Origin: Aliarcobacter sp.
Lineage (GTDB): Bacteria; Campylobacterota; Campylobacteria; Campylobacterales; Arcobacteraceae
Length of the DNA stretch: 64,000 bases
Assembly: GCA_028690445.1 (NCBI GenBank)
Contig: JAQVBE010000018.1
Location: 1-64,000, forward strand
Reading direction: 5' to 3'
Shown here in pieces: positions 18,405-28,869 of this stretch. The notes below the pieces were generated by a model. It made no database searches, was not told where the DNA came from, and saw only the letters and a program-made list of their open reading frames with translations. The translations under genes and the position numbers were made by a program. Each line of letters starts with the position of its first letter. Positions within the stretch are counted from its first letter, which is position 1.

Positions 18405-19369
18405 TGAATAGTAAGAATTTTGCACTAATAGGTGCTAGTGGATATATAGCACCACGACATATGAAAGCTATCAAAGAGACAGGAAATGAACTTGTAGCTG
18501 CACTTGATCCATATGATGGTATAGGAATAATGGATAGTAACTTTCCACAAGCTCATTTTTTTACAGAGTTTGAACGATTTGATAGATTTGTAGATAAATG
18601 GCATAGAGATGGAAATAAGCGAATAGAATATATTGGAATCACTACACCAAATTATCTTCATGATTCTCATATACGATTTGCCCTAAAAAGTGGTGCTCAT
18701 GCTATCTGTGAAAAACCTTTAGTTTTAAATCCACATAATATTGACCAATTAAAAGTAATAGAGGAAGAGACTGGTAAAAAAGTATATAACATTTTGCAAC
18801 TCAGACTTCATGATTCTATCATTGCATTAAAAGAAAAAATAGCAAAAGAGTTAGAGCAAAATCCAAATAAAGTATATGAAATAGATTTAACATATCTAAC
18901 TAGCAGAGGAAAATGGTACTTTGTATCTTGGAAAGGTGATGAATCAAAAAGTGGTGGCATAGCATCAAATATTGGGGTTCACTTCTTTGATATGCTCTCT
19001 TGGATATTTGGACCAATTGAAGAAAATATTGTTCATCTTAAAAATCCAGATGCAAATGCTGGATTTATGAAACTAAAAAATGCAAATGTACGATGGTTTT
19101 TATCTGTAAATTACGACTATATTCCTGAAGATGTAAGATCTACTGGTAAAACAACTTTTAGAAGTATAACTGTTGATGGAGAAGAGTTTGAATTTTCTGA
19201 AGGTTTTACAGATTTACACACAAGAAGTTATGAACATATATTAAATGGTGGGGGATTTGGTCTTGAAGAGGCTAGAAATTCAATAAATATTGTTTCAGTT
19301 ATACGAAAACTTACTCCTCTTGGACTTCAAGGTGAGTATCATCCATTTTGTAAAAAGGTGCTTAACTAA
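18404..19369 (+). CDS. wbpB: UDP-HexNAc-uronate 3-dehydrogenase (WbpB/WlbA family)
   Basis: Gfo/Idh/MocA oxidoreductase of 321 residues, forming the 3-keto intermediate of UDP-GlcNAcA. The N-terminal nucleotide fold has [14 protein letters not shown], followed by the CEKPLVL motif (catalytic Lys) and a C-terminal domain with [16 protein letters not shown] containing the active-site His. The ATG at 18404 overlaps the preceding stop (TAATG) with GGAG six bases before it. The order dehydrogenase, wbpB, wbpD, wbpE matches the pathway to UDP-2,3-diacetamido-2,3-dideoxy-glucuronate described in Pseudomonas and Bordetella. Confidence 0.88.
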   Translation: MNSKNFALIGASGYIAPRHMKAIKETGNELVAALDPYDGIGIMDSNFPQAHFFTEFERFDRFVDKWHRDGNKRIEYIGITTPNYLHDSHIRFALKSGAHAICEKPLVLNPHNIDQLKVIEEETGKKVYNILQLRLHDSIIALKEKIAKELEQNPNKVYEIDLTYLTSRGKWYFVSWKGDESKSGGIASNIGVHFFDMLSWIFGPIEENIVHLKNPDANAGFMKLKNANVRWFLSVNYDYIPEDVRSTGKTTFRSITVDGEEFEFSEGFTDLHTRSYEHILNGGGFGLEEARNSINIVSVIRKLTPLGLQGEYHPFCKKVLN

Positions 19370-19947
19370 TGGCTTCTTATTTTGCTCATGAGTCATCTTA
19401 TGTTGATGATAATGTAAGTATTGGTGATGATACAAAAATTTGGCATTTTTCACACATCTTAAGTGGTTCAAATATTGGAGAAAACTGCTCTTTTGGACAA
19501 AACTGTGTAGTAGGACCAAAAGTAAACATTGGCTCTGGTGTAAAAGTTCAAAATAATATCTCTATTTATGAAGGTGTAGAAGTCGAAGATGATGTGTTTT
19601 TAGGTCCTTCTATGGTTTTTACAAATGTTACAAATCCAAGAGCATTTATCGTAAGACGAGAAGAGTTTAAAAAAACACTTCTTAAAAAAGGGTGTTCTAT
19701 AGGAGCAAATGCCACTATTGTTTGTGGTGTAACCATCGGAGAATATGCACTTATTGGAAGTGGAACAGTAGTAAACAAAAATGTAAAACCATTTGCACTT
19801 ATGGTTGGAGTTCCTGCTCGTCAAATTGGATGGGTTTCAAAAGCTGGAAATACACTAAAATTTGATGAAAATAATATTGCTATTGATAGCTTTGATAATA
19901 GTAAATATAAAATAGAAAATGATAATTTAATTTTAATAGAAGAGTAA
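19369..19947 (+). CDS. wbpD: UDP-3-amino-sugar uronate N-acetyltransferase (WbpD-like)
   Basis: Left-handed parallel beta-helix transferase of 192 residues with many hexapeptide turns ([37 protein letters not shown]). It transfers acetyl from acetyl-CoA to the 3-amino group made by WbpE. FSHI carries the His expected to act as base. A FVRREEF-like loop (residues 85-100) and the VPARQIGW end are typical of WbpD. It shares one base with wbpB (TAATGG). wbpE follows by 2 nt. Confidence 0.9.
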   Translation: MASYFAHESSYVDDNVSIGDDTKIWHFSHILSGSNIGENCSFGQNCVVGPKVNIGSGVKVQNNISIYEGVEVEDDVFLGPSMVFTNVTNPRAFIVRREEFKKTLLKKGCSIGANATIVCGVTIGEYALIGSGTVVNKNVKPFALMVGVPARQIGWVSKAGNTLKFDENNIAIDSFDNSKYKIENDNLILIEE

Positions 19948-19949
19948 AA

Positions 19950-21041
19950 ATGAAAATTGATTTCGCAAACTTACAATATCAACATGAATTATATAAAAAA
20001 GAAATAGAAGAAGCTATTTTAAAAGTAGCAAGAAATTGTAATTTTATCATGGGAGATGAAGTACAAGAACTGGAAAAATCATTAGAAAAGTTTACGGGTG
20101 CAAAATATGCTGTATCTTGTAGTAATGGAACAGACGCTTTATTACTTGCTATGATGGCTCTTGATATAAAACCAGGCGATGAAGTGATAACTACTCCCTT
20201 TACTTTTATTGCTACTGCTGAAACTATAGCATTTTTAGGAGCAACTCCTGTATTTGTAGATATAGATGAAAAAACATACAATATTGACACATCTAAAATA
20301 GAAGAAAAAATCATGCCAAAAACCAAAGCAATCATCCCTGTAAGTCTTTACGGACAACCAGCAGATATGGATAAAATTCAAGATATAGCAACTAAGTATA
20401 ATATAAAAATTATCATAGACGGAGCTCAATCTTTTGGTTGTACTTACAATGGTAAAACAGATTCAAATTTAGGTGATATATCAACAACTTCATTTTTTCC
20501 AGCTAAACCACTTGGATGTTATGGAGATGGTGGAGCTGTATTTACAAATGATGAAGAACTAGCAAATAAGATGAAAAGCCTAAGACTTCATGGTCAGTCA
20601 AAAAGATACCATCATAAATATATAGGTATGGGTGGAAGACTAGACACTCTTCAAGCTGCTATTTTAAATGTAAAATTAAAATATTACTCAAAAGATTTAG
20701 CTCTAAGACAAGAAGTAGCACAAAAGTACCATTCAAAATTAAACATTAAAAATTCAAAATTAGTTCTTCCTTTCGTAGAAGAAGGAAGAACAAGTGCTTG
20801 GGCACAATACTCAATAAGAGTAAAAAACAGAGATGAATTACAAGAAAAACTAAAACTTGCAGGAATTCCAACAGCTATACACTATCCTATGCCACTACAT
20901 TTACAAGAGTGTTTTAAATACTTAGGATATAAAAAAGGTGATTTTCCAATTGCAGAGATAGTTTCAGATGAGATTATGTCTCTTCCAATGAATCCTTATG
21001 TTACGGATGAAGAGATAGAGTATATAGTAGGGAATTTATAA
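19950..21041 (+). CDS. wbpE: Sugar 3-aminotransferase (DegT/DnrJ/EryC1/StrS; WbpE-like)
   Basis: A PLP enzyme of 363 residues. It has SCSNGTDALLLAMMAL near residue 58, the PLP-contact DGAQSFG (Asp and Gln), and the Schiff-base Lys in STTSFFPAKPLGCYGDGGA. It adds the 3-amino group from glutamate to the 3-keto uronate made by WbpB. The sequence is complete. The DRT1-type reverse transcriptase gene begins only 3 nt after its stop, so that foreign gene lies in the same transcript. Confidence 0.9.
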   Translation: MKIDFANLQYQHELYKKEIEEAILKVARNCNFIMGDEVQELEKSLEKFTGAKYAVSCSNGTDALLLAMMALDIKPGDEVITTPFTFIATAETIAFLGATPVFVDIDEKTYNIDTSKIEEKIMPKTKAIIPVSLYGQPADMDKIQDIATKYNIKIIIDGAQSFGCTYNGKTDSNLGDISTTSFFPAKPLGCYGDGGAVFTNDEELANKMKSLRLHGQSKRYHHKYIGMGGRLDTLQAAILNVKLKYYSKDLALRQEVAQKYHSKLNIKNSKLVLPFVEEGRTSAWAQYSIRVKNRDELQEKLKLAGIPTAIHYPMPLHLQECFKYLGYKKGDFPIAEIVSDEIMSLPMNPYVTDEEIEYIVGNL

Positions 21042-21044
21042 TAT

Positions 21045-23891
21045 ATGACAATTTCAATTGAGCTTCTTAAGCAAGCCTATAAAAAGTTAAAATCACATTT
21101 ATATAATGATAAGACATTATTGGCTAAGAAAATAAAGTTAGCTCAATTTGAAAAAAATTTAGAAAAGAATTTAAAAGCCATAGAATCAATACTGGTGTCA
21201 CAAGCACAAGATATTTCTAAATGGACTAAAAATATTACTTATAGTTTGGTTCCAAAAAAAATCGAACCCATAAAAATAGAAGAAAATTTTTATACGAATA
21301 AAACTCAGCAAGATAGTTATGATGTGGAAGCCTACAATATTTTTATAAAAGCTTCTATGGAGGTACATTTAATATCAACACTGTGGACTATGTTAATAGG
21401 AGAAAAACTAGATTATAGTTTACATAAAAATATAAAAGGTAATAGACTTTATAGAGATAAAAATGATGTTTTTCAACAAAAAAGCTATAAACTATTTCGT
21501 CCTTATTATGAAGGATATCAAAATTTTAGAGATGATGCCATAGATATGGCTACTCATTTACATCAAAAAGATTTAGATGTAACAGTGCTAAATATAGATA
21601 TTCAAGAGTTTTACTACAATATAGATTTTGATTTTAATTCATTGGATAGCTTCTTATCGAAAGAATATAAATATCTAAATAATTTAATGCAAAAGATACA
21701 TAATAAATATCATGAAGTAACTAAAAACTTAAAACCAAAAAAAGATAATAACTACAATTCTAAAAAATTCTTGCCTATTGGGTTGGTCTCATCTTCAGTT
21801 GTTGCAAACTATGTGCTTCACAACCTTGATGAAGATATTACCAATAATGTAAAACCCGAATACTATAGTAGATATGTCGATGATATGCTTTTTGTATTTT
21901 CAAATGCAAAAATTGATTTAAATTCAAAAACAGTTGTTTCAGATCTGTTGTCTTGTAGATTTGAAAATTCAAAAGTAAGAACAGGAAAAAGAACAATACA
22001 GTTAAAAACAAATAATAGAATTTTCAAACTTCAAAACAAGAAAGTAAAACTTTTCCATTTTCATAAAGATGATTCTATATCACTTCTTAATAAATTTAAA
22101 GAAAAAATTGATGAAAACAGTAGCTTTTTCAATTTTATGCCAGACGATGAAAAATTATTTAGTACACTTGAATCATCATCATATAATATGTTTTATGACA
22201 ATAGCGAAAATAAATTAAGTTCACTTATAGGAACGACTAAAGACACTCTTAACATATCAAGAAACCTTACTGGAGTCTTGACAACTGTATCAAGCTCAAA
22301 GTTTGATAAATTACATTTAAACATTTATAATAAACAGATTCAAAATGTATTTAGCGGTCATAATATTTTTGAATTTAGACTACATTGGGAAAAAGTTTTT
22401 ACATATGCTTACATCACAAATAGCTATGAATTGTTTGTAAGTCTATATAAAAACTTTTATAACACAATACAAAAGCTTTCAAGCAAAGAATTAATTCTTC
22501 ATACCATTGAGTATTTAAATAATTGTGTGATTTTTTCTGTTGTATCAAACCCATCATATTTTGAAAAAGTACTTCTTCAAAAAATAAAAGATAATGGTAT
22601 AGAAATGGAGCAACTAATCAATACTGATGATATTGGAAATATTCGTCAAGCTAATATGTTTAGCCATCATCTTATGACTTACCCCTTGATAAATTATACA
22701 GTTTCTTATGATGAGGAAGAATGGGTAGAAATGGAATCACTAAGTCCATTTAATTATTTAACTAAAAATACTCAAATCAATAATATGAAATTAAATATAT
22801 GTGAATCCAAAATACAGTATTCTCCAAAATATGTTCATTATCATGAATTGATATTGTTTGAACATTATATGCATATCAATGAGCAACTAGATGAATCAAA
22901 AGATTTTTTTAAGACCAACACAACAAAAATAAATGAAGAGTACATAAGGTTCAATAACTTTGAACACAATGATAATGAAAACTTCCCAGTTTTTAGAGAA
23001 AACAAATATATCATAACTCAAAGCAAAGATGAAAACAAAGATAAATTAAAAATAGGCATAGTAAGTTTAAAAACTTCTATAAAGGATATAGAAGCTTCTT
23101 ATGTTTCATCTGCAAATCTTTCATATAAAAGGTTACAAGGTATATTTGATATTTTAAATCAGTCAATAAATCATAATCATAAGGTTGACATACTGGTTTT
23201 TCCAGAAGTTTCTATCCCTTATGCTTGGGTACATTTGCTAGCTAGATTTGCTAAAAAAAACAATATTGGTATTATTTTTGGTGTAGAACATATAAAGATT
23301 AACAATTTAGTTTCAAACTATACATGTGTAATGTTGCCTTTTAATACAAACGGACATACAAATTTATTTATTAATTTTGAAGCAAAAAAATATTTTGCAC
23401 CAGATGAAAAAATAGATATAGAAAGTAGAGGTTACAAAGCACACGAAAATATAAATAAAATACAGACTTTATATAAGTATAGAGGAAGTGTATTTAGTAT
23501 CTTTAATTGTTATGAACTAACAGATATTAAATACAGAAGTTCTTTGGTTGGAGAAGTTGATTATTTAGTAGCAATTGAATACAACAAAGATACAAATTAT
23601 TTTTCAAATATTATAGATAGCCTTTCTAGAGATATTCATTGTTATGTCGTGCAGGTAAATACATCAGATTATGGCGATAGTAGAATAGTGCAACCATCAA
23701 AAACAGAATCAAAAGATATAGTCAAACTAAAAGGTGGAGAAAATATTTATTTAGTAGTAGATACAGTTGATATAAAAACACTAAGAGAGTTTCAAATCAA
23801 AGGGCATTGCTTACAAAAGCAAGATAGAAAGTTTAAGTTAGTACCTCCTAATTTCCAATTATCACTTTTAAGGAGTGATAATGCTAACTAA
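21045..23891 (+). CDS. drt1: DRT1-type reverse transcriptase-nitrilase defence protein
   Basis: A 948-residue fusion. The N-terminal half is an RT of the unknown-group (UG) class: FRPYYEGYQNFR, NIDIQEFYYNID, LPIGLVSSSVVANYVL and the catalytic YVDD at 277-280. The C-terminal 250 residues are a nitrilase-like (CN-hydrolase) domain with the expected triad, Glu721 (FPEVSIP), Lys781/782 (EAKKYF) and Cys822 (FNCYEL), in normal spacing. RT-nitrilase fusions are known as UG1/DRT type 1 phage-defence proteins; UG5 is the alternative. No partner gene is needed in that type. Its last 11 bases overlap wzx, whose ribosome-binding site lies within it, so it is embedded in the glycan operon. Confidence 0.88.
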   Translation: MTISIELLKQAYKKLKSHLYNDKTLLAKKIKLAQFEKNLEKNLKAIESILVSQAQDISKWTKNITYSLVPKKIEPIKIEENFYTNKTQQDSYDVEAYNIFIKASMEVHLISTLWTMLIGEKLDYSLHKNIKGNRLYRDKNDVFQQKSYKLFRPYYEGYQNFRDDAIDMATHLHQKDLDVTVLNIDIQEFYYNIDFDFNSLDSFLSKEYKYLNNLMQKIHNKYHEVTKNLKPKKDNNYNSKKFLPIGLVSSSVVANYVLHNLDEDITNNVKPEYYSRYVDDMLFVFSNAKIDLNSKTVVSDLLSCRFENSKVRTGKRTIQLKTNNRIFKLQNKKVKLFHFHKDDSISLLNKFKEKIDENSSFFNFMPDDEKLFSTLESSSYNMFYDNSENKLSSLIGTTKDTLNISRNLTGVLTTVSSSKFDKLHLNIYNKQIQNVFSGHNIFEFRLHWEKVFTYAYITNSYELFVSLYKNFYNTIQKLSSKELILHTIEYLNNCVIFSVVSNPSYFEKVLLQKIKDNGIEMEQLINTDDIGNIRQANMFSHHLMTYPLINYTVSYDEEEWVEMESLSPFNYLTKNTQINNMKLNICESKIQYSPKYVHYHELILFEHYMHINEQLDESKDFFKTNTTKINEEYIRFNNFEHNDNENFPVFRENKYIITQSKDENKDKLKIGIVSLKTSIKDIEASYVSSANLSYKRLQGIFDILNQSINHNHKVDILVFPEVSIPYAWVHLLARFAKKNNIGIIFGVEHIKINNLVSNYTCVMLPFNTNGHTNLFINFEAKKYFAPDEKIDIESRGYKAHENINKIQTLYKYRGSVFSIFNCYELTDIKYRSSLVGEVDYLVAIEYNKDTNYFSNIIDSLSRDIHCYVVQVNTSDYGDSRIVQPSKTESKDIVKLKGGENIYLVVDTVDIKTLREFQIKGHCLQKQDRKFKLVPPNFQLSLLRSDNAN

Positions 23892-25143
23892 ACTAAAACC
23901 CAAATCAGAATTTAGCAAAAATGTCCTCACTCTTATGACAGGTACAACAATAGCTCAAGCTATACCTATAGCTATAAGCCCAATACTTACTAGGATTTAT
24001 ACACCTGAAGACTTTGGAGTTTTTGCACTTTTTGTAGCTATTGTTGGTTTTATAGCTGTTATTGCATCAGGTAGGTACGAACAAGCTATTATGCTTCCTA
24101 AATATGACAAATATGCCATAAATATATTTGTATTGAGTTTGATGTTGATTTGTTTGACTTCAATTTTTAGTTTTATAATAATCTTTGTATTTAAAGAAGA
24201 AATGTTAAATTTGCTTAATAATGACTTATTAGGAAGTTGGCTTTATTTTATACCTGTTACAGTTTTTTTTGTTGCTTTGTTTAACTTGCTTACAAATTAC
24301 AATAATAGAACAAAAGAATACAAAGATATAGCAAAAGCAACAGTAATTAAATCAATTGTATTAGCAACGGCTCAAGTTTTGATTGGTCTTTTAAAAAGTG
24401 GATTTGCAGGTTTGATAATAGGTCAAGTATTGGCTCAAATTTTTGCAAATTTAAAATTAGCGAAAAATGTTATTAAAAATAAGGCATTGTTGGCAACAAT
24501 ATCAATTAAAAATATTTTAGTTTTAGCTAAAAAACATATCAATTTTCCAAAATATAATATGCCTCATGCGTTACTTGGAAATATTTCATCCAATTTACCT
24601 ATTTATATATTTACTCCATTTCTTGGAAGTGCTATAGTTGGTAAATACTCATTAGCATTGATGATAGTATTAACGCCTATGTCAATAATAGCAACATCTA
24701 CTTCAAAAGTATATAATCAAAAGTTAGCAGAGTTATACAACAAAAAAGAAAATGTATATATTTTTACTTTAAATATCATAAAGTCACTTTTAAAGAAGAT
24801 ATTTTTTCCTTTTATTATATTTATAGTATTTGCACCACAAATATTTGAAATAGTATTTGGTAGTCAATGGATGGAATCAGGAAAATATATACAGATTTTA
24901 TCTATATATTTAATTTTAAATGTAGTTGTATCAATCATAGCTTATATTCCAAGTTTATTGAACTTACAAAGTAAGGCTTTTAAAATTGCTATAATTCATT
25001 TTATTTTATTATCAGTAACATTATATTTTACTTCAAAATACTATGATATTTATATTTCATTAGTTTCTATGACTATAGTTAATAGTTTAGTATTAATTTA
25101 TAATTTTATTTGGATGACAAATTCTTTAAAGGTGAAAAATTGA
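23881..25143 (+). CDS. wzx: Polysaccharide flippase (Wzx-like)
   Basis: Integral membrane protein of 420 residues with about 12 predicted helices and the MATE/PST-like beginning (MTGTTIAQAIPIAISPILTR). It should move undecaprenyl-linked repeat units across the inner membrane. Start at 23881 is set by AAGGAGTGAT, which lies inside the end of the RT gene. The stop overlaps the TTG of the next glycosyltransferase. With the broken polymerase downstream, it indicates a Wzx/Wzy-type assembly route. Confidence 0.88.
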   Translation: MLTKLKPKSEFSKNVLTLMTGTTIAQAIPIAISPILTRIYTPEDFGVFALFVAIVGFIAVIASGRYEQAIMLPKYDKYAINIFVLSLMLICLTSIFSFIIIFVFKEEMLNLLNNDLLGSWLYFIPVTVFFVALFNLLTNYNNRTKEYKDIAKATVIKSIVLATAQVLIGLLKSGFAGLIIGQVLAQIFANLKLAKNVIKNKALLATISIKNILVLAKKHINFPKYNMPHALLGNISSNLPIYIFTPFLGSAIVGKYSLALMIVLTPMSIIATSTSKVYNQKLAELYNKKENVYIFTLNIIKSLLKKIFFPFIIFIVFAPQIFEIVFGSQWMESGKYIQILSIYLILNVVVSIIAYIPSLLNLQSKAFKIAIIHFILLSVTLYFTSKYYDIYISLVSMTIVNSLVLIYNFIWMTNSLKVKN

Positions 25144-26240
25144 AAATATTAATAATTGCAAATTCAAAAGTAGTATTTGGAAAAGAACTCAAAATCGAAC
25201 TTATCGATAAAGGTTTTGCTGTAAGTTTACTTGATTTTGAGTCATTGACTTTATATGACAAAAACAATAATGAAAATACTACATATGCTAATTTATTCAA
25301 AAAATATAAATCTATACCAAAACTAAGTATGTTTTTTAGAATGTTGTATATCAAAAAAGTGATACAAGAAAATAATTTTGATATTTTGAATATTCATATT
25401 TCAAGATGGTTTTATCTTATGATATTGCCTTGGCTAATAAAACAAAAATTAGTTATAACATTTTATGGAAGTGATTTTTATCGTACTTCAAATTTTATTA
25501 AAAATATTCAAAAGTTATTATATAAAAAAGCAGATGTTATAACATTTACAAACCCATTAACAAAAAAAAGTTTTATAGAATACTACAAAGATTACGATAA
25601 CAAAAGTTATGTATGTAGATTTGGGCTTAAAACTCTTGATTTTATAGATAAAAATAGGAGTGTAAGTAAAAAAGAATTAAGGGAATCTTTGGGGTATGAT
25701 GTAAAAAAGATTATAGTCACATGTGGATACAACTCTACAAAAGAGCAACAACATGACAAAATAATAGAAAACATAGTGAAACTGCCTAAAGATTTATTAG
25801 AACAAATTCAGTTTGTATTTCCTATGACTTATGGAGACAATACAAATAAAGAAAGAATTAAAAATATATTAAAAGAAACAGATTTAAATTATATAGTTTT
25901 AGAAAACTTTTTATATGGTGATGACAATGCAAATATAAAACTAGCATCAAATATCATGATAAATATGCTTAAAACAGATAGCTTTTCAGGGAGTATGCAA
26001 GAGTTTTTATATGCGAACAATATCATCATAACAGGCTCATGGCTTCCTTATGATGTCCTTGATGATGCTGGTATGCAGTATATCAAGATAAATAATGTAG
26101 ATGAGCTATCTTTAAAATTGGGAGAGTTAATAAAATTAGACATTAGAAATTTTGATACATCTAAAAATCAAAGAATAGTTTCAGATTTAACTTTATGGAA
26201 TAATACGATAGAAAGTTGGATTGATGTGTATGCAAAATAG
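25140..26240 (+). CDS. Glycosyltransferase
   Basis: About 366 residues with a GT-B-like layout: an N-terminal Rossmann half (KILIIANSKVVFGKELKIEL) and a C-terminal half with LVEN/ENFLYGDDNANIKLAS and SFSGSMQEFLYA, where a donor-binding Glu would lie. The family is not certain (GT4-like or a TDP-Fuc4NAc-transferase-like type). The TTG at 25140 is preferred because AAAGGTG precedes it and it overlaps the wzx stop. Donor and acceptor are unknown; it acts on the cytoplasmic face of the membrane. Confidence 0.75.
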   Translation: MKILIIANSKVVFGKELKIELIDKGFAVSLLDFESLTLYDKNNNENTTYANLFKKYKSIPKLSMFFRMLYIKKVIQENNFDILNIHISRWFYLMILPWLIKQKLVITFYGSDFYRTSNFIKNIQKLLYKKADVITFTNPLTKKSFIEYYKDYDNKSYVCRFGLKTLDFIDKNRSVSKKELRESLGYDVKKIIVTCGYNSTKEQQHDKIIENIVKLPKDLLEQIQFVFPMTYGDNTNKERIKNILKETDLNYIVLENFLYGDDNANIKLASNIMINMLKTDSFSGSMQEFLYANNIIITGSWLPYDVLDDAGMQYIKINNVDELSLKLGELIKLDIRNFDTSKNQRIVSDLTLWNNTIESWIDVYAK

Positions 26241-27495
26241 TAGTGCAGTTAAAAATTCGAATAAAATTTTCAGTTATTATATTGAGCATCTAGCACTCAT
26301 AGGATTGTTTGGAACACTAATGCTTCCTTCTATAAATCTAGGTATAGGTATTAATGCTATAACTATCATATCCTTTATTTTAATAGCACTTCTTCCATTC
26401 TTGGTTTATAAGCAAAAGATAATAATAAACAGATTTGCGGTATGGTACATTTTGATTCTTATAACTATGTTTTATTCTATAAATCATAGTTATATAGTCT
26501 TGGATGTAGAAATTACATATCGAGACTACATGGAGTTATTTCGTTATGCACAAGTGCTACCATATTTATTGGTTGCATCACTTATTGATTATAAATCTTT
26601 CGAGCAAAAGCTTATGATGTATTTAAAAGTTTCGGTGATTTATATTTTATTTATAGCTTTTTTACAAATTACAAATATAGCGAATATGGGCTATTATTCT
26701 GGATTGCTTTATTCTGGATTGCATCATACAGAAAGCATGCTCAGTAGTAGTTCAAATCGGATTTTACTCACAGGTAGTGATCCCAATGTAGGTGCTCTAA
26801 TAGTTTTGTTTTTATTGCTATTTACTTTTTTGTCAAAGAAGAATAAAGTATATAAAAACTTTCAATTTTTTTCATTGTTTATAGTTTTACTATTTACACA
26901 AAGTAGAACAGTTTTTTTAGGATTAGTTTTTAGTTTATTTATATATATGATAGTTTTTTCTAAGATAAATTTTTTCATTAAAATGTTTATAATTATTATT
27001 GTAGCATTTATAGTCTATGAATCATTGTATCTATTTAATTTGTAATACATTTTGATAGGCTTTCAAATGGCACTAGAAGGGACAAACACTAGCCTAAATG
27101 TTAGATTTGAAAATGTGTTTTTAGCTTATGAAAGGTTTTTAGAATCTATAGCGCTAGGATGGGGTCCTGCTAAAAGCATACATGAGACTGTTATTGATAG
27201 TGAATATGCTTTAATTTTACAAAGATATGGCTTGATTGGGATATTTATGTTTTTAGGATACTTAGTGTTAATAATGCAGTTTTCTTATAAACTTTATAAA
27301 AAACAATTTAATACTAAAATTAATATTCCTTTGGTTGGATTTTTAATATCTATCGTAGGATTTGTTGTTATGGCTACTAATAGTTTTTTTGTAGGATATC
27401 AAACAATAGCTATTTCTACTTTAATTATTGTTGGTCTAGTAGCTTACGAAAACAAATATAATGATGTAATTAAAAGAAAGGAGTCAATAAAATGA
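26230..27495 (+). pseudogene. wzy: O-antigen/capsule polymerase (Wzy-like) interrupted by one stop codon
   Basis: A multi-helix membrane protein with 10-11 predicted helices and the large periplasmic loop typical of Wzy/ligase proteins (SNRILLTGSDPNVGALI, then NTSLNVRFE and GWGPAKSIHE). An in-frame TAA at 27043-27045 splits it into 271 and about 147 residues, and the downstream part continues in the same frame without a shift. Size without the stop would be about 420 residues, normal for Wzy. TTG at 27052 could restart translation but has no good ribosome site. The strain may therefore make only single repeat units, use another polymerase, or suppress the stop. Confidence 0.75.
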
Positions 27496-28097
27496 TAGCA
27501 ATACTTGACTATGGAATAGGAAATCTAAAATCTATTTATAATATGTTTAAAAAAGTGGGAGCTGAGTCCATCATCACTTCAGATATAGAAATCATAAAAA
27601 AAGCTGATAAATATCTTTTGCCAGGGGTGGGTTCTTTTGACCATGGAATTAATAGTCTCAAAAATGCACCATTTTTTGAAACTTTACAAAAAGAGGTATT
27701 AGAAAATAAAAAACCTATTTTAGGTATTTGTTTAGGGATGCAACTTTTGACAAACTCAAGTGAAGAAGGATATGAAAAAGGTCTTGGATGGATAGATGCA
27801 CAGACTATCAAGTTTGATTTGGAAGATAAGAGTTTATCGATTCCTCATATGGGATGGAACAGAACAAATCCTACAAATACAAATAATATTTTTAAAAATT
27901 TAGATGAAAATAGATTTTATTTTGTGCATACTTATCATGTAGTTTGTAATGACAGTAAAAATATTTTAGCCTCGTCTTATTATGGTCGTGAATTTACTTG
28001 TAGTATTTATAAAGATAATATCTATGGAGTACAGTTTCATCCAGAAAAAAGCCATAAATTCGGTATGCAACTACTTAAAAATTTTGGAGAGATGTAA
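27492..28097 (+). CDS. hisH: HisH-like glutamine amidotransferase for sugar amidination
   Basis: Class I glutaminase of 201 residues: DYGIGNLKSIYNMFKK start, nucleophile elbow GICLGMQLL (Cys), and FHPEKSH (His and Glu). It releases ammonia for its synthase partner encoded one base later. In Pseudomonas O-antigen clusters a second HisH/HisF pair works with the PseA/WbpG amidotransferase to make acetamidino groups. The same three genes are consecutive here, so a role in sugar rather than histidine synthesis is strongly favoured. Confidence 0.9.
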   Translation: MIAILDYGIGNLKSIYNMFKKVGAESIITSDIEIIKKADKYLLPGVGSFDHGINSLKNAPFFETLQKEVLENKKPILGICLGMQLLTNSSEEGYEKGLGWIDAQTIKFDLEDKSLSIPHMGWNRTNPTNTNNIFKNLDENRFYFVHTYHVVCNDSKNILASSYYGREFTCSIYKDNIYGVQFHPEKSHKFGMQLLKNFGEM

Positions 28098-28867
28098 TGC
28101 TACAAAAAAGAGTGATACCATGTTTACTTTTACACAAAGGTGGACTTTATAAAACTGAAAAATTTAAAAAACCTACATATATAGGTGACCCTATAAATGC
28201 AATTAAGATATTTAATGAAAAAGAAGTAGATGAGTTGATGTTTTTAGACATTGACGCAAGTGTAAATAATAGCGAACCAAATTATAAAATGATAGAAGAT
28301 ATAGCGAGTGAGTGTTTTATGCCATTATGTTATGGTGGTGGAGTAAAAAATATAGAGCAAATGAAGAAAATATATGCTCTGGGAGTTGAAAAAGTATCTC
28401 TAAGTAGTCAAGCTGTAATCAATCCAAATCTTATAAAAGAAGCTGCTACTATATTTGGAAATCAATCGGTAATAGCAACTATAGATATAAAAAAAGATTT
28501 TTGGGGAAAGAAAAAAGTTTTCATAAATAATGGTAAAAAAAATACTAAGTTAAATCCGATTGACTTTATAACACAAGTAGAATCTCTAGGCGCTGGTGAG
28601 ATAGTGATAAATTCTTGTGATAATGATGGAGTTATGAAAGGCTATGATTTAGAACTTTTAAAAGAGATAAAATCAAATACAAAAATACCTATTATAGCTC
28701 TTGGAGGAGCAGGAAATCTAAACCATATAAAAGAAGTTTTTGAAGCTACAAAAGTAGATGCAGTAGCTTGTGGAAGTATGTTTGTATATCAAGGTCCACT
28801 TAAAGGGGTGCTTATAAGTTATCCGCCATATCAAAAAATTCAAGAATTGTTAGGAAAAGGAGTTTAA
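28097..28867 (+). CDS. hisF: HisF-like synthase for sugar amidination
   Basis: A (beta/alpha)8 barrel of 256 residues with duplicated phosphate-binding ends (MPLCYGGGVKN and IIALGGAGN) and the acidic residues of HisF (FLDIDAS; GEIVINSCDNDG). It begins VIPCLLLHKGGLYKT instead of the histidine enzyme's VIPCLDV, the sugar-cluster variant. It shares one base with hisH and is probably an ammonia channel for the next enzyme. Confidence 0.9.
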   Translation: MLQKRVIPCLLLHKGGLYKTEKFKKPTYIGDPINAIKIFNEKEVDELMFLDIDASVNNSEPNYKMIEDIASECFMPLCYGGGVKNIEQMKKIYALGVEKVSLSSQAVINPNLIKEAATIFGNQSVIATIDIKKDFWGKKKVFINNGKKNTKLNPIDFITQVESLGAGEIVINSCDNDGVMKGYDLELLKEIKSNTKIPIIALGGAGNLNHIKEVFEATKVDAVACGSMFVYQGPLKGVLISYPPYQKIQELLGKGV

Positions 28868-28869
28868 AA

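Noticed and set aside
27052..27495. Separate small membrane protein gene
   Set aside because: It continues in the same frame as the preceding Wzy-like segment after one stop codon and has no good ribosome site, so it is the broken C-terminal part.
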